This document shows, piece by piece, positions 17,590-24,951 of a stretch of 64,000 bases of DNA. Source of the stretch: an uncultured Negativicutes bacterium. Lineage in GTDB: Bacteria; Bacillota; Negativicutes; Veillonellales; Megasphaeraceae. The stretch lies in assembly GCA_900752195.1 (NCBI GenBank), contig CAADUJ010000008.1:42261-106260 (forward strand). Direction: 5' to 3'. Under the pieces are notes generated by a model. That model searched no databases. It was not told the origin of the DNA and saw only the letters and a list, made by a program, of their open reading frames with translations. A program made the translations under genes and the position numbers. Numbering within the stretch: position 1 is the stretch's first letter; every line of letters begins with the position of its first letter.

Positions 17590-18621
17590 TCATTTGTATA
17601 ATAGTATCACATTATCCTTTGGTATCGCAATATTCGTTGCATCGAGTAACGCCTGTTCCCCCTGCCACCAGATATCGGGCGTTCCCGCCTGTTGATGGGC
17701 AAAGCGAAAGCGGCCTATCCGCTTTCCCGAATACGCCAGACTTTGCCTCATGTCAATGCCATACGAGGGGGCCCCTTCGTTTACAAACCCTGTTTCGTGG
17801 ATAGCAATGGCGCAAAGTCCCGGTTCTACCGGCCGCGCCGTCTCAAAGGAAATCCCCCACGCAGGAACGGCCACTTCATAAGGTCCTTTGGGGACGGCAT
17901 CAACAATATTGTGGTACCCCATGAGGCGGGCTCCGGCTTTCGTCGTCGGTGTCGAGAAGAGAGTCTCTACAGAGCCGGACTCACAAATGTGTCCTCTATC
18001 GAGGATGGCAATATGCTGGCAAAGGCTGTAGGCTTCCTCATGGCTGTGTGTGACGATGATGACATTTCCATCATAGTCATCGAGGACGCGGAGCAATTCC
18101 ACCATGAGCTGTTCCTTGAGGAACGTATCTAACGCACTAAACGGTTCATCCAGCAACAGTACATCCGGTTCCTGCATGAGACAACGAGCCAGCGCCGTCC
18201 GCTGCTGCTGGCCGCCTGATAGTTGCGACGGTTTCAGTGATGCCACCTCCTGCAAGTGCATGGCATCGAGGATTCCGTCAAGGCGCCTCTTCTTTTCCTT
18301 CCTGTCCCTCATAGAATGCAGCGCACAGGCTATATTTTCCCGGCACGTCATGTTGGGAAACAAGGCATAGTGCTGGAATAAATAGGCGACACGACGCTTT
18401 TGCACGGCCACGTCGATATGGCGCTGTCCATCAAAGAGAACCTTGTCATTGATGACGATGCGTCCTTCATCAGGCGTTTCAATGCCTGCAATACATTGCA
18501 AGGTCTTGCTTTTTCCGCTTCCCGACGCACCTAAAAGCCCCATGACTCCTCCAGTTGCGCAAAATGACAGATCCAAAAGAAAGTCACCAAAGCGTTTTTT
18601 GATGGTTACGTCCATAGTCAT
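17590..18621 (-). CDS. modC: Molybdate ABC transporter ATP-binding protein
   Basis: 343 residues. It energises molybdate import with ModB and ModA. Walker A GASGSGKS near residue 32, Q-loop LFQHYALFP, signature LSGGQQQRTALARCL, Walker B DVLLLDEPFSALD and the switch histidine in IIVTHSHEEAY are all intact. The C-terminal region (about 240-343) is TOBE-like and would sense or bind oxyanion. It overlaps modB by 4 bases (ATGA), so translation is coupled. It ends the operon that begins at the ModE-like gene. Confidence 0.95.
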   Translation of the reverse strand: MTMDVTIKKRFGDFLLDLSFCATGGVMGLLGASGSGKSKTLQCIAGIETPDEGRIVINDKVLFDGQRHIDVAVQKRRVAYLFQHYALFPNMTCRENIACALHSMRDRKEKKRRLDGILDAMHLQEVASLKPSQLSGGQQQRTALARCLMQEPDVLLLDEPFSALDTFLKEQLMVELLRVLDDYDGNVIIVTHSHEEAYSLCQHIAILDRGHICESGSVETLFSTPTTKAGARLMGYHNIVDAVPKGPYEVAVPAWGISFETARPVEPGLCAIAIHETGFVNEGAPSYGIDMRQSLAYSGKRIGRFRFAHQQAGTPDIWWQGEQALLDATNIAIPKDNVILLYK

Positions 18622-19289
18622 GAAACCCGACTCCTTCCATGGTCTCCTTTTTCAATCTTAGCAATACACAACAAGACGACAGCGCTAATAGCGATATTGA
18701 CGAGGACCCATAAAAAGGCACTGTATTCATCATTCGTCCGCCAAAGCTGATAGACCGTCGTTGAAATAGTGGCCGTATTCCGAGGAATATATCCGATGAG
18801 CATACTCGTCGCACCGTATTCGCCAAGGGCACGGGCAAAAGCTAGGACCATGCCAGCTATGATACCCTGACGGCAATAGGGCATCATGATGCGCCAGAAA
18901 ATATACGTATCAGAAAGGCCTAAGGTCCTACCGCTCCAGGCCAAGGTCTGATCAAAGCCTTCAAAGGCTCCGCGAGCCGTACGGTACATGAGAGGAAAGG
19001 CGACGACAGACGATGCCAGGACGCCGCCGTACCAGGTCATGACGAATTGGAATCCCCATTGTTGCAGCACCTGTCCGACAGGATGGTTAAGACCAAAGAC
19101 GAGGAGAAGTAGCCAGCCGCAAACCGTTGGCGGCAACACGAGGGGCAACGTCAGTACGACGTCGACAACGGCCTTCATGAAACGGGGTAATTTCGCCACG
19201 TAATAGGCGGCTCCAATACCGAGAAAGAATACGATGACACAAGAAATCCCGGCAATGCGAAGGCTGTTCCAAAGGGGATACCAATCCAT
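18618..19289 (-). CDS. modB: Molybdate ABC transporter permease
   Basis: 223 residues with about 5 membrane helices. It is the inner-membrane channel of the molybdate importer. The EAA loop (EGFDQTLAWSGRTLGLSDTY region and GIIAGMVLAFARALGEYGATSMLIG) is typical of ModB. AGGAGG precedes the ATG; the stop overlaps modC by 4 bases and modA lies 22 bp upstream. Confidence 0.95.
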   Translation of the reverse strand: MDWYPLWNSLRIAGISCVIVFFLGIGAAYYVAKLPRFMKAVVDVVLTLPLVLPPTVCGWLLLLVFGLNHPVGQVLQQWGFQFVMTWYGGVLASSVVAFPLMYRTARGAFEGFDQTLAWSGRTLGLSDTYIFWRIMMPYCRQGIIAGMVLAFARALGEYGATSMLIGYIPRNTATISTTVYQLWRTNDEYSAFLWVLVNIAISAVVLLCIAKIEKGDHGRSRVS

Positions 19290-19311
19290 GACAACTGCCT
19301 CCTAACACGCG

Positions 19312-20169
19312 CTACGGAGCCGAGCTGAAGCCGACGCCTTTAAAAACTTCCATAGCTTCCGGCCCCTGCAAATACGCCAGAAATTCCTTTGCTTCTTTTT
19401 CATGGGCACTGTTTTTCATGACAGCAGCCGGGTAGATAACCTGACCGCACATGTCTTTTGTCGCCCAATCGAGAGGCGTAAGGCCGGCGCTAAAGGCATC
19501 GGTTTCATAAATGATGCCGCAATCGGCACTGTGTTCTACGACTTGTGTCGTAACTTCTTTGACATTTGATCCATAGGAAATGCGACCTTCAGCAGCCAGC
19601 GCAGTTTCATCGAGGCCTAAGTACGTCAGGATCCGTTGAGAATACTGCCCGACAGGAACATCGCTGTTGCCGATGACAAGGCGTATCGAACCATCGGTCA
19701 GGCCCTTTGCCATGTCGGCAAAACTCTTTACGCCCTTGGGATTGCCTTCTGGTGCTACAAGGACGACCTTATTTTCCAATAAGTTGACCCGCGTTGCCGT
19801 ATTGATGAAATCCAGTTTTTTCGGATTTTTTTCTGCATCTTGGCTGGCATCCAGTTGATTCATCTGTTTTTGTGCCGCTGAAATAAAAATATCGCAATTG
19901 GCACCGTTTTCAATCTGCTTTTTCAGCGTCCCCGATGAATCAAAATTGTAGGTAATTTTGATATTGGGATGGCTCTTTTCATATTCAGCTGCAATGGTCT
20001 TCATCGTTTCCGTCATGCTCGCCGCTGCATATACCGTAAGTTCTACTTGTCCATCACCTTTCTGGGATGCGCCAGAGGCACCATCGGCTTTGTCTGCGCC
20101 GCAACCGGCAATCACGACAGCTGCCAGCGTGCATACGGCCATACCTATCCATTGTTTCCATTTTTTCAT
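19312..20169 (-). CDS. modA: Molybdate-binding lipoprotein
   Basis: 285 residues. A lipoprotein signal ends in the lipobox IAGC at about residue 23, after which the protein should be lipidated in the periplasm. The ModA domain includes VYAAASMTETMKTIA with oxyanion-binding Ser residues, TYNFDSSGTLKKQIENG, DIFISAAQKQMNQL and SDVPVGQYSQRIL. It captures molybdate or tungstate for ModBC. It follows the MOSC-MogA gene by 15 bp, linking metal uptake to cofactor synthesis in one transcript. Confidence 0.95.
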   Translation of the reverse strand: MKKWKQWIGMAVCTLAAVVIAGCGADKADGASGASQKGDGQVELTVYAAASMTETMKTIAAEYEKSHPNIKITYNFDSSGTLKKQIENGANCDIFISAAQKQMNQLDASQDAEKNPKKLDFINTATRVNLLENKVVLVAPEGNPKGVKSFADMAKGLTDGSIRLVIGNSDVPVGQYSQRILTYLGLDETALAAEGRISYGSNVKEVTTQVVEHSADCGIIYETDAFSAGLTPLDWATKDMCGQVIYPAAVMKNSAHEKEAKEFLAYLQGPEAMEVFKGVGFSSAP

Positions 20170-20184
20170 CGTCTACACTCTCCT

Positions 20185-21117
20185 TTATCGACTACATTCG
20201 CTAGCGGTTCCTCGTAAAATATCTAACCCATGAGGCAAAACATCCATGATAACATCGAGACTCTCAGCACAGGCCTTGGGACTTCCTGGTACATTGATAA
20301 TAAGCGTCTGTTTCCGAATGACGCTCACTGCCCGGGACAACATTGCTTTCGGCGTAATGGCCAGTGACGCCGCCCGAATGGCTTCAGAAATGCCCGGAGC
20401 CATCCTGTCGGCTACGGCAAGGGTAGCTTCCGGCGTCATATCGCGAGGAGAAAAACCGGTTCCTCCCGTCGTCATGATAAGATCCACCTGCCGCTGATCG
20501 ACGAGACGACACAACTCATGCTGTAAAGGCGTAATGCCATCCGGTAAAAGCAACTCTTCTACGATGACAAATCCGGCGTCCTTCAATCGCGCTGCAATGA
20601 CGGGGCCACTTGTATCGACGCGGTCTCCTCTGCTCCCCTTATCCGACAAGGTAATGATAGCCGCATCATACGGCCGTTGCCGATCTCTGGGAATGAGCGT
20701 CAGCTCTTGTCCCACTGAAATCGTGCCACCTTCCAGGACCTTGGCAAATACGCCTTCCCGCGGCATGATGCAATCGCCAACGGCTTTGTATATGGCGCAA
20801 TGGTTATGGCATTCCTTGCCGATCTGCGTCATTTCTAGTAAAACTGTCCCACAGCGGAATCTCGTCCCCACGGGAAGAGACGAAAAATCAAACCCTTCTA
20901 CCACAAGATTTTCTCCGAACGCGCCATATCCGATATCTATGCCCTTCTGCCGAAAGGCTTCCACCTTATCTGCCGACAAGAGACTGACCTGACGATGCCA
21001 ATGGCCTGCATGGGCATCGCCTTCAATCCCCCAGTCAGGGATGAATGATGCCTGTGGCACAGGCTGTTTCTGCGTTCCCTTTTGTGTACTGATGCAAATG
21101 GCTTTTACAATTCCCAT
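20185..21117 (-). CDS. MOSC domain - MogA fusion, molybdopterin cofactor protein
   Basis: 310 residues with two domains. Residues 1 to about 145 are a MOSC domain (GDAHAGHWHRQVSLL, GAFGENLVVEGFD, GKECHNHCAIY with the conserved cysteine), a sulfur-carrier and Moco-binding fold. Residues about 150-310 are MogA/MoaB-like (AAIITLSDKGSRGDRVDTSG, TTGGTGFSPRDMTPEAT, NVPGSPKACAES), which adenylylates molybdopterin before Mo insertion. The start MGIVKAI is chosen because AGGAGG lies 6 bases upstream. It sits two bases after the moaA stop. Confidence 0.9.
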   Translation of the reverse strand: MGIVKAICISTQKGTQKQPVPQASFIPDWGIEGDAHAGHWHRQVSLLSADKVEAFRQKGIDIGYGAFGENLVVEGFDFSSLPVGTRFRCGTVLLEMTQIGKECHNHCAIYKAVGDCIMPREGVFAKVLEGGTISVGQELTLIPRDRQRPYDAAIITLSDKGSRGDRVDTSGPVIAARLKDAGFVIVEELLLPDGITPLQHELCRLVDQRQVDLIMTTGGTGFSPRDMTPEATLAVADRMAPGISEAIRAASLAITPKAMLSRAVSVIRKQTLIINVPGSPKACAESLDVIMDVLPHGLDILRGTASECSR

Positions 21118-21119
21118 AT

Positions 21120-22079
21120 TCATCCTCCTATTTCGTTCATCCGCTTCCGTTCTGTCACATCATGGGGTACCTCAAAATGGTGCTGTTCCGGTTTCATGGC
21201 AACGGCTTCATGCAGAGCCCGTGCAATGTCCTCATCCGTGCCGGTCTGCAAGACCGATGACAGGGAAAGGCCCTGGTCATAGCAAAGACACGGTTTCAAA
21301 AACCCCGTACTCGTAAGGCGCATGCGATTACAAGAAGCACAGAAACGATGACTATTGGCGGCTATGAAACCAATGGAGCCACGCAGGTCACGGCTGCCAT
21401 AATAGACGGCAGGTCCGTTGCCAAGTCGTTCTGAACGGATGTGTAAATCGGAATAGGCTCCTTTGAGTAGCGCCAACGCCTCATCCTGAGACGTTCCGGC
21501 CATGGACGTGCCCCAGCCAATCGGCATGAGTTCAATAAAACGGACAGAAAGGGGCTGCTTTTCTGCCAGTTGCGCCAATTTCAGGATTTGCCCTTTCGTC
21601 TCATCTAATAATACGGCATTAATCTTCGTCCGTATTCCTACCGCAAGGGATGCCTGAATAGCATCTAAAACAGGTGCGAGCGCTCCCTTTGACAAGCGTC
21701 GGTACTGCTCCTCATCCAATGTATCCAGACTGATATTGATGCCATCTATCCCTATAGCTGCAAGGTCTGGAATATACGGCTCCAAAAGCTGGCCATTTGT
21801 CGTTATCGTCACCGATTCTACAAGCGGCAACTGGCATAGCTCTTTCAGGAACGCCATCACGCCTTTGCGCACGAATGGTTCGCCGCCGGTAATCTTGAAT
21901 TTCCTGATTCCCAGAGTCGCCGCCACCTGACAAAAACGAAGAAGCTCTTCATACCGCACAATGGCGTCATGCCCTACGTCAGGCACGCCAGAAGGCATGC
22001 AGTAGCGGCACCGCAAATTGCAACGGTCCGTCACGGAAATACGCATATATTCAATGATTCTTCCAAAGGAATCAATCAT
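21120..22079 (-). CDS. moaA: GTP 3',8-cyclase (radical SAM)
   Basis: 319 residues. MoaA starts molybdopterin synthesis by rearranging GTP with a radical SAM mechanism. The radical SAM cluster motif CNLRCRYC is at about residue 19, GGEPFVR follows, the second [4Fe-4S] site is CASCNRMRLTSTGFLKPC, and the required C-terminal GG is present (EIGG). I start at MIDSFGRIIEYM, 9 bases after AAGGGG and overlapping moaC by 8 bases. Confidence 0.96.
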   Translation of the reverse strand: MIDSFGRIIEYMRISVTDRCNLRCRYCMPSGVPDVGHDAIVRYEELLRFCQVAATLGIRKFKITGGEPFVRKGVMAFLKELCQLPLVESVTITTNGQLLEPYIPDLAAIGIDGINISLDTLDEEQYRRLSKGALAPVLDAIQASLAVGIRTKINAVLLDETKGQILKLAQLAEKQPLSVRFIELMPIGWGTSMAGTSQDEALALLKGAYSDLHIRSERLGNGPAVYYGSRDLRGSIGFIAANSHRFCASCNRMRLTSTGFLKPCLCYDQGLSLSSVLQTGTDEDIARALHEAVAMKPEQHHFEVPHDVTERKRMNEIGG

Positions 22080-22566
22080 CTCGATGCACCCCTTCATATA
22101 CAAAATGACCGCTCTTTCCGCCTTCCTTTTCGACGAGATGAATATTCCCCATGGTCATAGCCTTATCTATGGCTTTGCACATATCGTATATAGTAAGAAG
22201 TGCTATAGAGACGCCTGTTAGCGCTTCCATTTCCACACCAGTCTTGCCATCGCACTGGGTCGTGCAGCAGGCCGTGATAGAATGTGTCGCATCACAGAGG
22301 GAAAACGTAAGAGTCGCCTTTGTCAATTGCAGGAGATGACATAAGGGAATGAGGCGGCTCGTCTCCTTTGCACCCATGATGCCCGCCACCTGAGCAATGG
22401 TAAGGACGTCGCCTTTTTTCACCGTACCTTGTACGACAGCATCAAAACAAGCAGGGCTCATGGTAATCGTCCCCGTTGCCGTCGCCCGCCTTTGCGTCAC
22501 TGCTTTTTGGCCTACGTCGACCATGCGGGCATTCCCTTCTTCATCGATATGCGTAAATCTTGCCAT
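22072..22566 (-). CDS. moaC: Cyclic pyranopterin monophosphate synthase
   Basis: 164 residues. MoaC acts after MoaA to form cyclic pyranopterin monophosphate. MVDVGQKAVTQRRATATG near the N-terminus, KKGDVLTIAQVAGIMGAKETS with the catalytic lysine, PLCHLLQL and GVEMEALTGVSIALLTIYDMCKA are conserved. It lies 8 bp after the MoeA-like gene with AGGAGG upstream. MoaD and MoaE are not in the window. Confidence 0.96.
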   Translation of the reverse strand: MARFTHIDEEGNARMVDVGQKAVTQRRATATGTITMSPACFDAVVQGTVKKGDVLTIAQVAGIMGAKETSRLIPLCHLLQLTKATLTFSLCDATHSITACCTTQCDGKTGVEMEALTGVSIALLTIYDMCKAIDKAMTMGNIHLVEKEGGKSGHFVYEGVHRDD

Positions 22567-22574
22567 AAGTCCTC

Positions 22575-23594
22575 CTATTTACCAAAACCACAGTTCGGAA
22601 ACGTACATACAGGGCAGTTAAGGCATAAGCCACCTTCGCCATACCGGGCTAACAAGTCCGCCGTTATGGGAACGCCTGCAAGGAAATAGGGCAGGACGAG
22701 ATCGAAGATAGTCCGTTTGGCATACATGACGCAGCCAGGAAGACCGGCAATAACCTGTCCGTTCCCGCTATAGGCCAGGAGGAACATCGCTCCTGGTAAA
22801 ACCGGCGCTCCGTAGGAGATAATGGATGCGCCTGTATTCTTAATGGCAAGAGGCGTCTGGTCATCTGGATCGACGCTCATCCCACCTGTACAAAAAACGC
22901 AATCTACGCCGCTATCAATCATCTTGTTGATGGCTTTAGTAATCGCCTCCGGATCATCATCGAGAATTTCATGCGCTGTCATGGTCCCGCCAAAGGCAGC
23001 CAGCTTGTCTACAATGACATCAGTAAAGGTATCCTTGATGCGGCCATGATATACTTCACTCCCCGTCGTGACAACGCCAAAGGTAACGGTACGGAAGGGA
23101 ACGACCTTTATAATCGGTTCTGTTCCAGCTACCTCCCGGGCCCGTTCCATCTTTTCCTTTTCAATGACCAGCGGAATGACGCGCATCCCCGCTACAGCAT
23201 CGCCAGCGTGGACCGTAAAGCCGCCATGGCGGGTAGCAATCATCATTTCACCTAACGAATTGATAGCGTTGAGGCGCGTTGTATCGATGAGAAGCAATCC
23301 ATCGCATTGGGCTTTCAGCTCTATCTTTCCTTCTTTCGGTTCTGATGCCGTCAAGTTTTCGCCTTGACAGATGTCTTTCAGGACAGCGGCCGCTTCATTT
23401 TCATGGAGCATAGTTTCATTATTCTCCCAGATATAAATCTGCTCTTTACCAACAGATAGCAAAACGGGAATATCTTCCGGCTGAATAATATGGCCCTTGC
23501 GGAATACCGGTCCCTTATGGACACCACGGATAATCTGTGTAATGTCATGGCACAGTACGTGACCAACGGCATCGACGGTACGAATTTTTTTCAT
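22575..23594 (-). CDS. MoeA/CinA-like molybdopterin-binding protein
   Basis: 339 residues with a MoCF_biosynth-type molybdopterin-binding domain (VTTGSEVYHGRIKDTFTD..., TGGMSVDPDDQTP, LPGAMFLLAY). It is shorter than canonical MoeA and has an unusual C-terminal tail LCLNCPVCTFPNCGFG containing four cysteines. Such proteins occur beside selenium-dependent molybdenum hydroxylase genes; a role in Mo insertion or cofactor handling is likely but not established. It overlaps the ModE-like gene by 4 bases. Confidence 0.85.
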   Translation of the reverse strand: MKKIRTVDAVGHVLCHDITQIIRGVHKGPVFRKGHIIQPEDIPVLLSVGKEQIYIWENNETMLHENEAAAVLKDICQGENLTASEPKEGKIELKAQCDGLLLIDTTRLNAINSLGEMMIATRHGGFTVHAGDAVAGMRVIPLVIEKEKMERAREVAGTEPIIKVVPFRTVTFGVVTTGSEVYHGRIKDTFTDVIVDKLAAFGGTMTAHEILDDDPEAITKAINKMIDSGVDCVFCTGGMSVDPDDQTPLAIKNTGASIISYGAPVLPGAMFLLAYSGNGQVIAGLPGCVMYAKRTIFDLVLPYFLAGVPITADLLARYGEGGLCLNCPVCTFPNCGFGK

Positions 23595-23983
23595 TCTATC
23601 TTTTCCTCCATACTGAGCTGACGAAGATGATTCAGCTCGTGTTCACAAAACAAGGTATCAAACTCTTGTACGGCCGTTTCTGCAACGGCCTGACGAAGGG
23701 CTTCATATTTTTGTACGATCGCCCTTCCTGCTGCCGTAAGCGACGACGAACCGCCATGCAGACCGCCGACGTGACGATGCAATAAAGGAAAGCCCCATAT
23801 TGATTCGGCATTCTTAATGACGGTCCACGCCTTTGAATAGGACATATGCATCTCTTCTGCAGCTTTTTTCAGCGACCCGTAGCGGTCAATTCCCGTAAGG
23901 AGATAGGCCACACCGGGCCCGAAGGAATAGTCCCCGTTCCAGATGGCTACGCTAGTTTTACAATGTAAATCATATGTGTTCAT
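23591..23983 (-). CDS. ModE-like winged-helix regulator, DNA-binding domain only
   Basis: 130 residues matching the N-terminal LysR-type helix-turn-helix of ModE (YLLTGIDRYGSLKKAAEEMHMSYSKAWTVIKNAE, then GGxxGGxxxLTxxG wing as GGLHGGSSSLTAAG). There is no C-terminal TOBE domain, so molybdate sensing must differ from Escherichia coli ModE. It heads the moe-moaC-moaA-mog-modABC transcript. An inverted repeat resembling a ModE box lies 14 bases upstream, suggesting autoregulation. Confidence 0.88.
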   Translation of the reverse strand: MNTYDLHCKTSVAIWNGDYSFGPGVAYLLTGIDRYGSLKKAAEEMHMSYSKAWTVIKNAESIWGFPLLHRHVGGLHGGSSSLTAAGRAIVQKYEALRQAVAETAVQEFDTLFCEHELNHLRQLSMEEKIE

Positions 23984-23997
23984 CGTTCATTCCTATC

Positions 23998-24019
23998 GTT
24001 ATTCTTTTTTGCGAATAAC
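23998..24019. promoter_or_regulatory. Candidate ModE-type operator
   Basis: GTTATTC (23998-24004) and GAATAAC (24013-24019) form a 7-bp dyad with an 8-base centre. On the minus strand the distal half reads GAATAACGAT, like the ATAACG half site of ModE boxes. It lies directly upstream of the ModE-like gene. Confidence 0.5.
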
Positions 24020-24028
24020 CCTGTCCAA

Positions 24029-24061
24029 GAAAATACCGGCAACGCAAAGGCCGGTATTTTC
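24029..24061 (-). terminator. Terminator after yqeB
   Basis: GAAAATACCGGC and GCCGGTATTTTC form a 12-bp stem with a 9-base loop and a short T run on the minus strand. It separates yqeB from the ModE-like operon. Confidence 0.8.
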
Positions 24062-24091
24062 GTTTCATACAGTCCTTATACAGAAAATATA

Positions 24092-24934
24092 CTATAGACG
24101 TCGCAAGAGATAGAGCAAAGCCGTAAGAGCCGATCCACCGAGGCACCGCGCCTTATCGGACACGGTAAAACAGTTCATCCGTTCCTCTTGCCGTGGATCA
24201 ATATCGGCGATTTTAAAGCCCTTCGTAACGGGATACCCATCGCGGATAAGGCCGCGGACAAAACCCGTCAGAGACGCCGTCACGACAGTGCCCATGGAAG
24301 GAGTGGCCGCAACGCCTTCTGGTAGCAGTTCTTCTACGATAACGGCCATTGCCTGTCCCACCTCGACGGCATCGCCGATCCGGACAAGGCCATAGAGGTA
24401 TCCCGCGCAGGCGCTGTGGATGACCCGTTCCGTACTGAACCCGGCAATAACGCCGGGAATGCCCGTATTGGCGATAGCCGGTCCATCTGTAATGAGCTGG
24501 CCTAACCGATGGCCCCGTTTCGTTTCAATGACTATATCCACGTCTTTTCCAGCGACGAACCCCGGCCCCAAGGCAATCGTACAAGGTGCCATGGACTGTG
24601 CCGTTCCCAGATTGCGCTTTGCCAGAATGGCGTCGATGACAGCGACAGGTCTATACCTGTCGATATACGTTCCCTTCGGGTCAATGACGATTGGTACGAC
24701 GTCATCCTTCCAGGCCTCTTCAATTTCCGATGAATTGTGGCATAATCGACCTGTCACATCTTCTACAGTGGCCGTGCCCGTATAGACGGCTTCACACAGT
24801 GCTACTTGACGACGAATAGCAGAAGGGTTTTCCGTTTCTAATACGAGAACAAGAAACCCTGCGCGGTGCAGGCTCTGGATGACGCCTGTCGCCAAATCGC
24901 CACCGCCGCGGACAATAATCAACTTTTTTTCCAT
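24092..24934 (-). CDS. yqeB: Selenium-dependent molybdenum hydroxylase system protein YqeB (EF2563 family)
   Basis: 280 residues. The family is restricted to genomes with selenium-dependent molybdenum hydroxylases and works in maturation of the selenium-containing cofactor; the reaction is unknown. It begins with a Rossmann-like loop IVRGGGDLATGVIQSLHRAG, followed by DPKGTYIDRYRPVAVIDAILAKRN, IALGPGFVAGKDVDIVIET and RGHRLG. It follows the hydroxylase gene by 17 bp and is probably co-transcribed with it. Confidence 0.92.
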   Translation of the reverse strand: MEKKLIIVRGGGDLATGVIQSLHRAGFLVLVLETENPSAIRRQVALCEAVYTGTATVEDVTGRLCHNSSEIEEAWKDDVVPIVIDPKGTYIDRYRPVAVIDAILAKRNLGTAQSMAPCTIALGPGFVAGKDVDIVIETKRGHRLGQLITDGPAIANTGIPGVIAGFSTERVIHSACAGYLYGLVRIGDAVEVGQAMAVIVEELLPEGVAATPSMGTVVTASLTGFVRGLIRDGYPVTKGFKIADIDPRQEERMNCFTVSDKARCLGGSALTALLYLLRRL

Positions 24935-24951
24935 CTCGATTGCCTTACCTT

